Position numbers and translations under genes: made by a program
The notes under the pieces: model-generated
What the model was told of the DNA's origin: nothing
The model's database searches: none
Seen by the model: only the letters and a program-made list of their open reading frames with translations
From: Janthinobacterium violaceinigrum
Lineage (GTDB): Bacteria > Pseudomonadota > Gammaproteobacteria > Burkholderiales > Burkholderiaceae_D
Length of the DNA: 64,000 nucleotides
Reading direction: 5' to 3'
NCBI RefSeq assembly: GCF_009208555.1
Contig: NZ_WFLI01000017.1
Coordinates: 1 to 64,000 of the forward strand
Shown: piece by piece, positions 15,988-24,497 of the stretch
Position numbering within the stretch: position 1 is the stretch's first letter
Layout of the letters: each line of letters opens with the position of its first letter

Positions 15988-18249
15988 TCAGTACTGGTAA
16001 CGCAGGTTCAGCGCCACGCTGCGCGGTTCGCCGTAATAGCCGCCGTTATAGAAACCCACGCGGCGGAAATACGTCTTGTCGAACAGGTTGTTGACATTCA
16101 GGCTGGCCGACAGTTTCGGGCTGATCTGGTAGCGCGCCATCAGGTTGGCCAGCGCATAGCTGCCCTGGCTGACCCGCGTCTTCGTCTTGTTCGGCAGGGT
16201 GGCCGTCGTGTAGATCTCGTTCTGCCAGTTCAAGCCGCCGCCGATGGTGAGGTCTTGCCACTGGCCCGGCAGGCGGTAGGTGGTCGAGACGCGCAGCATG
16301 TTGCTCGGCTGGATGGTGTTGGTCAGCACGCCCTTGCCCGTCTTCGAGGTGCTGTGGGTAAAGCCGGCGAACAGCTGCCAGCCCGCCAGCGGGCTGCCCG
16401 ACACTTCCGCTTCGTAGCCGCGGCTTTTCGTGCCCTTGCCCGTCGAGACATATGGACGGCTGCCGTCGGGCAGCAGGAAGGTCAGCGGCACGGAGCTGTC
16501 TTCCTCGCCCAGATTGTCCTGCCTGGCTTCATACACGGCGAACGAGGCATTGACGGCGCCATCGAAGAATTCGCTTTTCACGCCGCCCTCGATGTTGCTG
16601 CCAGTGATCGGGTCGAGGAAGGCATTGTTCTTGTCCTTCAGGTTCTGCGGCTTGAACAGGTCCGTGTAGCTGGCGTACAGCGAGGTGCTCTTGCTCACGT
16701 CCAGCACCACGCCCGCATACGGCGTGACCACATCGTCCGTCTTGTAGGCCGAGCTGCGCTTGGCAAAGCGGCCCTGCGTGTCGTAGCGGTCGTTATACGT
16801 TTCCCACTTCGAGATGCGCGCGCCGGCCAGCACCTTCAGATTGTCCGTGACGTTGATGCGCGTGGCGATGAAGGCGCCCGACTGCTTGGTGGTGGCGACG
16901 TCGCGCGCGCCCGTGCGCAGCATGGCCGGCTCGGGCACGTCGCCCGTCCAGTGGCGGAAATCGGGAATGGTGGTGGCGAAGGGCAGCGGGTCCTCGAACT
17001 GCGTTTCATTCGTCGTGCCCGTGCGCTTCCAGCCGTTGGCGCCCAGCACCAGGTCGTGCCGGCGGCCGAACAGGGGGAAGGTGCCGTTGGCCGACAGGTC
17101 GAAGTTGTCCTGCTTTTCATCGTAGGGGAAGGCGCTGCTCCACACGCCCAGGCCGGAGCCGTCGCGGTTCGGGTAGCCGCTGCCGCCGTAGAACAGCTTG
17201 CCGTTCGAGGAGCTGTCCAGGCGGCCATACGCGGCCTTGACCTTCCAGTCGTTGGCGAAGCGGTGTTCGAGGTAGACGTATTTGTTTTCGAACGCGCGCT
17301 CCCAGCTGCTCCACTTGGCCGCCATGTTGAACGAGCGCGGCATGTTCGCTGGCGTGCCGTCCGAGAAGAACAGGGGCGTGGTGCCCCAGCTCGTGCCTTT
17401 CGGCGTGTTTTTCTGGTAATCGATGCCTGCCGTCAGCAAGGTGTCCGGCGTCAGGTCCGCCTCGACGATGACGGCGCCCACCAGCTTGCGCTCCTTGTAC
17501 AGGTCGAGGTGGGAATGGCGGTTCTGGCCCGCCACCACGACGCGCCCGCGGATGCTGCCATCGGCATTGAGCGGCGCGCCGATGTCGCCTTCGAGCCGGA
17601 CCTTGCTCCAGGAACCGACGGTCAGGCCGGCCGAGGCGGCGAACTCCTTGCCCGGACGCTTGTGCAGCATGTTGATGGTGGCCGACGGGTCGCCATTGCC
17701 GCTGACCAGGCCCGTGGCGCCGCGCACGATTTCGATGCGGTCATAGATGGCCGTGTCGAACAGCGCATTGCTGCCTGAATTGACGGCCACGCCGTCGATC
17801 TGGTAATTGCCGATGGAAAAGCCGCGCGCCGAAAAGTTCGTGCGTTCGCTGTCGTTTTCCTGCACCGTCACGCCCGTCGACTGCACCAGCACCTCGGCCA
17901 GGCTGTTCAAGCCCATGTCGTCCATGCGCTGGCGCGTCACCACGGAGATCGATTGCGGCGTTTCGCGGATGGACAGGCCCATGCGCGTGGCCGTGGCCAT
18001 CTCTTTCGTCGTGTAGGAACCCGTGTTTTCCGTCGATGCTTTGTCTTGCTGGCCCAGCACCTTGATCTCGCTCAAGGTGGCGACCTCGGGATTGGCCGGC
18101 GCGTCGGCGGCCAGGGCCGCGCCTGCGCCCAGCGCCGCCGTCAGCAGGGCCGAATGCACGGCGCAGGCCAGCGGGCGGATGCGCAATGGGGGGACGGCGG
18201 GGGACATCGTGGCGGCAACGGTGCCGGCCAGCGAACGTGTTCGTGCCAT
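15988..18249 (-). CDS. TonB-dependent siderophore receptor without STN (FhuE-like)
   Basis: 753 residues. A long signal sequence ends near ALAADA, and the plug follows directly: EIKVLGQQDKASTENTGSYT, LSIRETPQSISVVTRQRMDD, VEIVRGATGLVSGNG-like IEIVRGATGLVSGNGDPSAT. The barrel ends in LNLRYQY. There is no STN domain, so it should transport but not signal. It resembles FhuE/FoxA-class hydroxamate receptors, but the ligand is unproven. The start at 18249 is supported by AAGGA; the codons upstream lack similarity. It leads the operon DUF4198-DUF3649-PepSY-DUF3325 and has a Fur box about 200 bases upstream. Confidence 0.92.
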   Translation of the reverse strand: MARTRSLAGTVAATMSPAVPPLRIRPLACAVHSALLTAALGAGAALAADAPANPEVATLSEIKVLGQQDKASTENTGSYTTKEMATATRMGLSIRETPQSISVVTRQRMDDMGLNSLAEVLVQSTGVTVQENDSERTNFSARGFSIGNYQIDGVAVNSGSNALFDTAIYDRIEIVRGATGLVSGNGDPSATINMLHKRPGKEFAASAGLTVGSWSKVRLEGDIGAPLNADGSIRGRVVVAGQNRHSHLDLYKERKLVGAVIVEADLTPDTLLTAGIDYQKNTPKGTSWGTTPLFFSDGTPANMPRSFNMAAKWSSWERAFENKYVYLEHRFANDWKVKAAYGRLDSSSNGKLFYGGSGYPNRDGSGLGVWSSAFPYDEKQDNFDLSANGTFPLFGRRHDLVLGANGWKRTGTTNETQFEDPLPFATTIPDFRHWTGDVPEPAMLRTGARDVATTKQSGAFIATRINVTDNLKVLAGARISKWETYNDRYDTQGRFAKRSSAYKTDDVVTPYAGVVLDVSKSTSLYASYTDLFKPQNLKDKNNAFLDPITGSNIEGGVKSEFFDGAVNASFAVYEARQDNLGEEDSSVPLTFLLPDGSRPYVSTGKGTKSRGYEAEVSGSPLAGWQLFAGFTHSTSKTGKGVLTNTIQPSNMLRVSTTYRLPGQWQDLTIGGGLNWQNEIYTTATLPNKTKTRVSQGSYALANLMARYQISPKLSASLNVNNLFDKTYFRRVGFYNGGYYGEPRSVALNLRYQY

Positions 18250-18444
18250 GAAGCATCCTTCTTCTCGTGTGCCTGCCGTCATGCGGCAGGCTTGTTATGG
18301 GTATGGAATGCTTGCTTGGCGGCGATGCCTGGCTGGCGCAGCGTGTCATCCAGCCGCGTGCCAGTCATGTGGGCCCGGCGGCACATCGTCGATGGGCGCA
18401 GGCGGAAGCGGCGTTGTGCGGGCCCTGGTCGAGGCCTAAATGTG

Positions 18445-18463
18445 AATGAGAACTATTCTTATT
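18445..18463 (-). promoter_or_regulatory. Fur box upstream of FhuE-like receptor operon
   Basis: AATGAGAACTATTCTTATT matches the Fur operator pattern. It stands about 195 bases upstream of the receptor start in a 313-base intergenic region (18250-18562). That region otherwise holds only this site and the hairpin at 18511-18540. Confidence 0.82.
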
Positions 18464-18510
18464 ATAGTGCGGGGTTGCGAGACATGCAAGAGTGCGATGT
18501 TGTAAACGAG

Positions 18511-18540
18511 CACGGCCACCGCATCGCTGCGGTGGCCGTG
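18511..18540 (-). terminator. Perfect hairpin after third siderophore receptor
   Basis: CACGGCCACCGCA and TGCGGTGGCCGTG form a 13-bp perfect stem around a four-base loop, 22 bases beyond the stop of the minus-strand receptor. It lacks a long U-tract, so it may stabilise the 3' end rather than act as a classic intrinsic terminator. Confidence 0.6.
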
Positions 18541-18562
18541 CACCGGCCCGGCTGGCGGGCGC

Positions 18563-20959
18563 TTACAGCTGGCCGCGCAGGGTCAGCATGGCGTTGCGCG
18601 GTTCGCCGTAGAAGTTGGAGCCATAGGCGGCCCACACGCGCGTGTAGTATTTCTTGTCGAACAGATTGTTCACCGTCAAGGACAACTCCAGCTTGGGACT
18701 GAGGCGGTAGCCCGCCTGCAAGCCCACCGTGGTGACGGGACCCTGTTCGAACTTCACGGGACCGTTCAGGCGGTACATGCTGCTGATGCTGCGCAAGCCG
18801 CCGCCCACGCTGACCTTGTCGAGCGCGCCGGCCAGCCGGTAAGTGGTCCACACGTTGAAGTTATGGCGCGGCGCGATGAAGGTGTACAGCTGGGCTTTCT
18901 GGTCGTCGCTGCCTTCCAGGGTGCGCGTGCTGGTGTAGGAATAGCCGCTCGTGACGTTCCAGCCCGGCAGGGGGCTGCCGCTCAGTTCGGCTTCCACGCC
19001 CTGGCTGCGCATCTTGCCCGCGCCGATCGAAAACAGGGGGTTGGCCGGGTTGGGCATCACGCGGTTTTCGTCTTCCATGCGGAACAGGGCCGCATGCGCA
19101 TTGACGTTCTTGTCGAACAGCTCCGCCTTCAGGCCCAGCTCGAATTGCTGGCCCGTGCGCGGCTTCAGCGTCTGGCCGGCCGCATCCGTGGTGGACTGGG
19201 GCGAGAAGATGCGCGTGTAGCTGCCGTAGGCCGACAATTGCTTGTCGAGTTCGTAGACCAGGCCCGCATACGGCGTGAATTTGGCCTCGATGGTGTTGCT
19301 GACGTCGGTGAACTGGTTGAAATACGCGTTGCGGTTGACGGTATGGTTGTCCCAGTGCGTCAGGCGTCCGCCCAGGTTGACGGCCAGCCGGTCCGTTGCC
19401 TGCAGGCGGGTGCGCGCGTACAGGCCGAACTGCTTGGTGCGGTTGTCATTGCCGTTGGAAAAGGTATAGCTGGGCTGCGCGATATTGTTATCCGGATGGA
19501 AGATGTTGATCGGTGCATTGTCGCCGCCGCCGTACTGGAAATGCTTGTGCACCTGGCGGTAGTCGGCGCCCACGATCAGGTCGTGGCTGCGGCCGAAGGC
19601 CTGGAACGGCGTGGCCAGCCAGGCATCGAGTCCCTGCGTCTTCCAGTGGCTGCGGTAGTTCCAGCTGACCAGGCAGCTGTCGCCCGTGACGGGATCGGCC
19701 GAGCAGTCGGACCAGCCGAAGTTGCGCGACGGCTCGTCCTGTTCGCGGTACAGGGCCGTCACCTTGAACTGGCCGCCGTTGTCCAGCTTGTGATCGAGTT
19801 CGGCAAAATATTCCGTGACCTGTTCCGTGATGTGGTTCCAGGCCGGGTCCAGGTAGGTGGAGCGGGGCACGTCGAGCAGGCGCCCGTCTTCGTACGCGGG
19901 CAGGCCGAAGGCGGGACGGCCCCTGTATTGCTGCCAGGTGACGCCGCCCGTCAGCACGGTGCCGGGCGCCACGTCGACGGCGACGGTGCCATACAGCAGC
20001 GGTTTTTCCGCATACACATGGTCGACGAACGAGCGCCGGTGTTCGTAGGCGGCCACCAGGCGGCCGCGCACCTTGCCGTCCGCGCTCAGGGGACCCGTGA
20101 CGTCCGCTTCTGCGTAGTAGCGGTCCCAGGAACCCGTGCTGAGCACGCCGCTGGCGGCAAAGGTGTCGCGCGCGCGCTTGCGCACGAGGTTGATGGTGCC
20201 GCCCGGGTCGCCCGCACCCTGGAACAGCCCGGCGGGGCCGCGCAGCACTTCCACCCGGTCATAGATGGCCAGGCCGAAGCCGGCCGACAGGTCGTTGCCC
20301 GTGCTGGCCGGCGTCATCACGCCATCGACCTGCACCGCATCGAGCGCATAGCCGCGCGAATAAAAATTGCCGTGGTTGCCGCCCGTGCTGCTGGCCTCGA
20401 CGGTGATGCCCGTCACGCCGCGCATGGCGTCGTCCAGGCTCAGCAGATTCTGGTCGTTCAGCTGCTGGCGCGTCAGCACGGAAACGGACTGGGGAATCTC
20501 GCGCAGGCTTTGCTGGCCCTTGCCGATGCTCACCGCCTGCGCCGCGTACGACTTCGTCAGCTCGGTATCGGTCGCCGCGTCCTGGCGGGCGCTGACGGTG
20601 ATTTCCGCCAGGGTCGCCACCTTGCCCGTGGCGGCGGGCGCAGGGCGGATGATGACGCTGCTGCCATCGATGCTGGCCGCCAGGCCGCTGCCGGCCAGCA
20701 GGCGCTCGAGGCTGTCGGCCACGCTGAACTTGCCGTTGACGGCGGGTGCCGTCTTGCCTGCCACGAGCTCGGGCGCGAACAGCAGCTGCAGATTGGCTTG
20801 CCGCGCCAGTTCATTGAGGGCCGTTCCCAGCGGCTGGGCGGCGATGGCCAGTGCGACGGTGGGGGCCGTTTGCGCCTGGGCCAGGGAAGGAGTGCCGAGG
20901 GCCAGCATGGCGGCCAGGGCGATGGGGGCGGGTGTCGGATTGAAGCGGGGGGACCACAT
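18563..20959 (-). CDS. TonB-dependent siderophore receptor with STN signalling domain
   Basis: 798 residues. The signal peptide MWSPRFNPTPAPIALAAMLA ends near AQAQ. An STN domain follows (VALAIAAQPLGTALNELARQ ... VNGKFSVADSLERLLAGSGL). The plug (LREIPQSVSVLTRQQLNDQN; VEVLRGPAGLFQGAGDPGG) and a barrel ending LTLRGQL complete it. It is the FpvA/FoxA class of ferric-siderophore transducers, which both import and signal to FecR. GGAG precedes the ATG. A Fur box lies 74 bases upstream, and the fecIR pair immediately upstream is its likely regulator. The ligand is unknown. Confidence 0.92.
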   Translation of the reverse strand: MWSPRFNPTPAPIALAAMLALGTPSLAQAQTAPTVALAIAAQPLGTALNELARQANLQLLFAPELVAGKTAPAVNGKFSVADSLERLLAGSGLAASIDGSSVIIRPAPAATGKVATLAEITVSARQDAATDTELTKSYAAQAVSIGKGQQSLREIPQSVSVLTRQQLNDQNLLSLDDAMRGVTGITVEASSTGGNHGNFYSRGYALDAVQVDGVMTPASTGNDLSAGFGLAIYDRVEVLRGPAGLFQGAGDPGGTINLVRKRARDTFAASGVLSTGSWDRYYAEADVTGPLSADGKVRGRLVAAYEHRRSFVDHVYAEKPLLYGTVAVDVAPGTVLTGGVTWQQYRGRPAFGLPAYEDGRLLDVPRSTYLDPAWNHITEQVTEYFAELDHKLDNGGQFKVTALYREQDEPSRNFGWSDCSADPVTGDSCLVSWNYRSHWKTQGLDAWLATPFQAFGRSHDLIVGADYRQVHKHFQYGGGDNAPINIFHPDNNIAQPSYTFSNGNDNRTKQFGLYARTRLQATDRLAVNLGGRLTHWDNHTVNRNAYFNQFTDVSNTIEAKFTPYAGLVYELDKQLSAYGSYTRIFSPQSTTDAAGQTLKPRTGQQFELGLKAELFDKNVNAHAALFRMEDENRVMPNPANPLFSIGAGKMRSQGVEAELSGSPLPGWNVTSGYSYTSTRTLEGSDDQKAQLYTFIAPRHNFNVWTTYRLAGALDKVSVGGGLRSISSMYRLNGPVKFEQGPVTTVGLQAGYRLSPKLELSLTVNNLFDKKYYTRVWAAYGSNFYGEPRNAMLTLRGQL

Positions 20960-21032
20960 GCTGCATTTCTCCAGGTTAATTTATTGCCGATTAACTTGGT
21001 AGACGCGGCAGCGGGGAAAATCCTCACCTGCG

Positions 21033-21051
21033 AATGCGAATTATTTTCATT
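21033..21051 (-). promoter_or_regulatory. Fur box upstream of third receptor, overlapping fecR stop
   Basis: AATGCGAATTATTTTCATT resembles the Fur operator, with one imperfect half. It overlaps the last codons of the minus-strand fecR gene and lies 74 bases before the receptor ATG. The receptor would therefore have its own iron-regulated promoter besides read-through from fecIR. Confidence 0.65.
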
Positions 21052-22153
21052 TATTTTTTGGGAGCTGCATGGCCGGCGGCTGCGCAGCGGCTTTCGGCGC
21101 CATGCTGATGGTGCTGGTGGCGCCGCTGCGCACTATCTGCACGGGCAACAGCTGCGGCAGGGCGGCGGCGAAGCGGTCCAGCTGGGTCAGGCTGAAACTG
21201 CCGCCGATGCGCAGCCGCGCCACGGCGGGATCGCGCACGACCAGGCCCGTGTCGCCGTAGCGCTCGAATTCGGCCAGCGCCGCGCCCAGCGGCACATTGC
21301 CGAAGGTGACCCTGCCGGTGCGCCAGGGCGCCACGCTGTCCGGCGCCAGGCTGGCGACCGCAGACAGGCGGCCGCCGGCGTCGGCAGTGACGCCCTGGCC
21401 GGCCGTAAGCGCGACCTGCTCCTGCCGCGCGCCCGCCACGCGCACATGGCCGTGCTGCACGGCCACGCGCAGCTGGCCATCGTGCGCCAGGGTGTTGCGT
21501 ACGGAAAACTGCGTGCCCACCACCGTCACCGTCACGGGACCGCTGAGCACGTTAAACGGCTGGCCCTGCTTCGACTGCACCTGGAACAGCGCCTCGCCGT
21601 GCGCCAGGCGCACTTCGCGGCGCTGGCGGTACAGCGTGACATGCAGCTGCGTGGCCGTGTCGAGCTGCAGCGTGCTGCCGTCGGGCAGCGCGACGGCCAG
21701 GCGCTGGCCGCGCGCGCTGGCATACGACTGGCTGAACACGGGTTGCTGCCGCCACTGGTAGCCGCCCGCGCCCACGCCGAGTACCAGCATGGCGGCCGCC
21801 GCATATGGCAGCAGGGAGCGCAGAAACGGGCGGCGGGGCGCTTGTGCTGGCGCTGGCGCCGGCTGCGGCACGGCCCAGCGCGCGGCGATGTGCGCAGGAA
21901 TCCGGCGCGCCGCGCCGTGCGCGTGCTGCAGTTGCGCATACGCGTGGGCGTGCAGCGGGTCGGCCGCCAGCCAGGCGGCCAAGTTGGCCTGTTCCTGCGC
22001 ATCGAGATGCTGGCGGCGGCTGAACCAGGTGGCGGCCGCCAGCGCCACGCCGTCCTGTGTGGCGGCAAAGTCGGCGTACTCGCGCAAGTCTGCCTGCTCC
22101 TGGGCGGAGGGGCCGAAAGCGTGGCGGGACGGGAGAGCGGTCATGGGCGCCAT
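21047..22153 (-). CDS. FecR family anti-sigma/sigma regulator
   Basis: 368 residues if started at the ATG (22153) that shares its A with the sigma stop (TAATG); a second ATG three codons on (22144) is also possible. DUF4880-like N-terminus (ATWFSRRQHLDAQEQANLAAWL), membrane helix (LLPYAAAAMLVLGVGAGGY, about residues 116-134), periplasmic FecR domain (ALPDGSTLQLDTATQLHV; VGTQFSVRNTLAHDGQLRVAV) and a C-terminal STN-like segment (VPLGAALAEFERYGDTGLVV). It couples the STN receptor downstream to the upstream FecI sigma factor. Confidence 0.9.
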   Translation of the reverse strand: MAPMTALPSRHAFGPSAQEQADLREYADFAATQDGVALAAATWFSRRQHLDAQEQANLAAWLAADPLHAHAYAQLQHAHGAARRIPAHIAARWAVPQPAPAPAQAPRRPFLRSLLPYAAAAMLVLGVGAGGYQWRQQPVFSQSYASARGQRLAVALPDGSTLQLDTATQLHVTLYRQRREVRLAHGEALFQVQSKQGQPFNVLSGPVTVTVVGTQFSVRNTLAHDGQLRVAVQHGHVRVAGARQEQVALTAGQGVTADAGGRLSAVASLAPDSVAPWRTGRVTFGNVPLGAALAEFERYGDTGLVVRDPAVARLRIGGSFSLTQLDRFAAALPQLLPVQIVRSGATSTISMAPKAAAQPPAMQLPKNK

Positions 22154-22680
22154 TATGTGGCTTTCCGCAGGGAATGCAACTGCGCCTGGCAACTGAGCAT
22201 GCCGCGCGCGATATGCTTTTCCACCATGCTCACGGAAATGCCCATGCGCGTGGCGATCTGCGCGTGCGGCAATTCCTCGAACACGTGCAGCACGAACGCG
22301 TCGCGGCAGCGGGGCGGCAGGGCGTCGATGGCGGCCACGCAGGCTTGCCAGTCCTGGCGCTGTTCCAGCGCCTGTTCCGGCTGCAGATGCCATGGCGCGG
22401 CCGGATGCGCCGCGTCGGGCAGGGCGTCGAGTTCCTCGTGCTGGCGCACGGCGGCGCGGCGGTGGCTGTCGACCAGCAGGTTGCGCGCCGTGTGGTACAG
22501 CAGCGCGCGCGGTTCGCGCACGGCCTGTTCGCCCAGCACGCGCACATAGCTTTCCTGCACCAGGTCGGCAGCAGCCTCGCGGTTGCGCAAGCTGCGCCAG
22601 CAAAAGTTCAACAGTTCTTGGTAATAGCGTGCAACCACGGCGTCCGATGTTCTTGTGATCCTGCAGCCTGGGAGCGCCAC
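22153..22680 (-). CDS. ECF RNA polymerase sigma factor, FecI type
   Basis: 175 residues from GTG at 22680. Region 2 is YYQELLNFCWRSLRNREAAADLVQESYVRVL, and region 4 is LPPRCRDAFVLHVFEELPHAQIATRMGISVSMVEKHIARG. The start is uncertain because GTG 22680 touches the Fur box, leaving no room for a leader. An internal GTG at 22638, which would give VVARYYQELL, is a good alternative. No ATG is available in frame before region 2. It is coupled to fecR by a TAATG overlap and is predicted to activate the receptor at 18563-20959. Confidence 0.87.
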   Translation of the reverse strand: MALPGCRITRTSDAVVARYYQELLNFCWRSLRNREAAADLVQESYVRVLGEQAVREPRALLYHTARNLLVDSHRRAAVRQHEELDALPDAAHPAAPWHLQPEQALEQRQDWQACVAAIDALPPRCRDAFVLHVFEELPHAQIATRMGISVSMVEKHIARGMLSCQAQLHSLRKAT

Positions 22681-22681
22681 A

Positions 22682-22700
22682 TATGAGAATGATTCTCATT
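22682..22700 (-). promoter_or_regulatory. Fur box upstream of second FecI-type sigma gene
   Basis: TATGAGAATGATTCTCATT, almost perfectly palindromic around TGAGAAT-G-ATTCTCA, is the strongest Fur operator in the window. It lies in the 141-base divergent region between the sigma gene and the phosphoglucomutase gene. Confidence 0.88.
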
Positions 22701-22821
22701 ATATTGCAAGAGTTGTCCCGGTGGGATGCCTTGCTAAGCGGTTTGGCGCACCGTGGCAGGCGTACAACGCTTTGTCCGGCGGCCCGCATCGATTAGCATT
22801 GGAAGTTAATGGGGAGATAAC

Positions 22822-24453
22822 ATGGCTATTCAAATCATCAATACGGCGCCGATTGCCGGCCAGCGGCCCGGCACCTCGGGCTTGCGCAAGAAAGTGGCGG
22901 TCTTCAGCGCGCCCCAATACCTGGAAAACTTCGTCCAGAGCGTGTTCGATACCGTGGGCGACTGCCGCGGCCAGACCCTGGTGCTGGGCGGCGACGGCCG
23001 CTTCTACAACCGCGCGGCCATCCAGACGGTGCTGCGCATGGCGGCCGCGCACGGCTATGCGCGCGTGCTGCTGGGGCAGGGCGGCATCCTGTCGACGCCG
23101 GCCGTCAGCTGCGTGATCCGCAAGCATGGCGCCAGCGGCGGCATCATCCTGTCGGCCAGCCATAATCCGGGCGGCCCCGACGGCGATTTCGGCATCAAGT
23201 ACAACATCGCCAATGGCGGACCGGCGCCCGAAAAGGTCACGGAAGCCATGTTCGCGCGCACGCAGGCCCTCACCGAATATCGCATCAGCGATGCCGCCGA
23301 CATCGACCTCGACCAGCTGGGCACCGTACGCATCGAGCAGATGGAGGTCGAAGTGATCGACCCGGTTCTCGATTACGCGGAACTGATGCAGCAGCTGTTC
23401 GATTTCGACGCCATCCGCGCCCTGTTCGCGGGCGGTCTGCGCATCTGCTTTGACGGCATGCACGCCGTCTCCGGACCGTATGCGACGGCCATCCTGGAAG
23501 GCATGCTGGGCGCGCCCAAGGGCAGCGTCATCAACGGCGTGCCCCTGGAAGACTTCGGCGGCGGCCATCCCGACCCGAATCCCGTCAACGCGCAGGAATT
23601 GATCGCCATCATGGCGGCGGACGATGGGCCGGACTTCGGCGCCGCCTCGGACGGCGACGGCGACCGCAACATGATCGTGGGGCGCCGCTTCGACGTCACG
23701 CCCTCGGACAGCCTGGCCATCCTGGCCGCCAACGCGGCCGTGGCGCCCGGCTACCGCGGGGGATTGGCGGGCATCGCCCGTTCCATGCCCACGTCGGGCG
23801 CGGCCGACCGGGTCGCTGGCGCGCTGGGCATTCCCTGCTTCGAGACGCCGACGGGCTGGAAATTCTTCGGCACCCTGCTCGACGCGGGCATGGCGACCTT
23901 GTGCGGAGAGGAAAGCTACGGCACGGGTTCGCACCACGTGCGCGAAAAGGATGGCGTGTGGGCCGTGCTGTTCTGGCTCAACCTGCTGGCAGCGAAAGGA
24001 CAGTCCGTGGAAGCCATCGTGCGCGCCCACTGGGCCGCCCATGGCCGCAACTACTATTCGCGCCACGACTACGAAGACATCGACAGCGCCGGTGCGCAGC
24101 AGCTGATGGAGGCCGTGCGGGGCCGGTTGGCCGCCTTGCCGGGCCAGGTGTTCGACGGCTACACGGTGGCGCTGGCCGACGATTTCAGCTACACGGACCC
24201 CGTCGACGGTTCCGTGGCCACGCAGCAGGGCATCCGCATCGTCATGACGGATGGCGCGCGCATTGTGCTGCGCCTGTCCGGCACGGGCACCGAAGGCGCC
24301 ACCCTGCGCCTGTACCTGGAGCGCTACGCAGCCGATCCGGCGCAGCACGCCATTCCCACGCAGGACGCGCTGGCGGGCTTGATCGGCGTGGCGGAAACCG
24401 TGGCGCAGATCCGCGCGCGCACGGGGCGCGACGCACCCACGGTGACGACGTAA
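22822..24453 (+). CDS. pgm: Phosphoglucomutase (alpha-D-glucose phosphate specific)
   Basis: 543 residues, matching the 546-residue E. coli Pgm. It interconverts glucose 1-phosphate and glucose 6-phosphate for glycogen, trehalose and envelope sugar synthesis. The motifs are RPGTSGLRKKV at the N-terminus, the phosphoserine loop LSASHNPGGPDGDFGIKYN, the metal loop ASDGDGDRNMI, the sugar loop FETPTGWKFF and GEESYGTGS, and the phosphate-binding RLSGTGTEGATLRLY. All are intact. GGGGAG precedes the ATG. It is a single-gene unit ending in a bidirectional terminator before the convergent peptide transporter. Confidence 0.95.
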   Translation: MAIQIINTAPIAGQRPGTSGLRKKVAVFSAPQYLENFVQSVFDTVGDCRGQTLVLGGDGRFYNRAAIQTVLRMAAAHGYARVLLGQGGILSTPAVSCVIRKHGASGGIILSASHNPGGPDGDFGIKYNIANGGPAPEKVTEAMFARTQALTEYRISDAADIDLDQLGTVRIEQMEVEVIDPVLDYAELMQQLFDFDAIRALFAGGLRICFDGMHAVSGPYATAILEGMLGAPKGSVINGVPLEDFGGGHPDPNPVNAQELIAIMAADDGPDFGAASDGDGDRNMIVGRRFDVTPSDSLAILAANAAVAPGYRGGLAGIARSMPTSGAADRVAGALGIPCFETPTGWKFFGTLLDAGMATLCGEESYGTGSHHVREKDGVWAVLFWLNLLAAKGQSVEAIVRAHWAAHGRNYYSRHDYEDIDSAGAQQLMEAVRGRLAALPGQVFDGYTVALADDFSYTDPVDGSVATQQGIRIVMTDGARIVLRLSGTGTEGATLRLYLERYAADPAQHAIPTQDALAGLIGVAETVAQIRARTGRDAPTVTT

Positions 24454-24478
24454 AAAAGGCGCCCGAAGGCGCCCTTTT
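24454..24478. terminator. Bidirectional terminator between pgm and POT transporter
   Basis: An inverted repeat built on GGCGCC-CGAA-GGCGCC is flanked by A-run and T-run ends (AAAAAAGG... and ...CCCTTTT). It lies directly after the pgm stop and 20 bases before the convergent transporter stop, so it can serve both. Confidence 0.8.
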
Positions 24479-24497
24479 GCGTCAGCTCACACCGGCA

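Noticed and set aside
8685..22700. Iron island as a transferred mobile island
   Set aside because: I see no integrase, transposase, tRNA or flanking direct repeats, and base composition looks like the surroundings.
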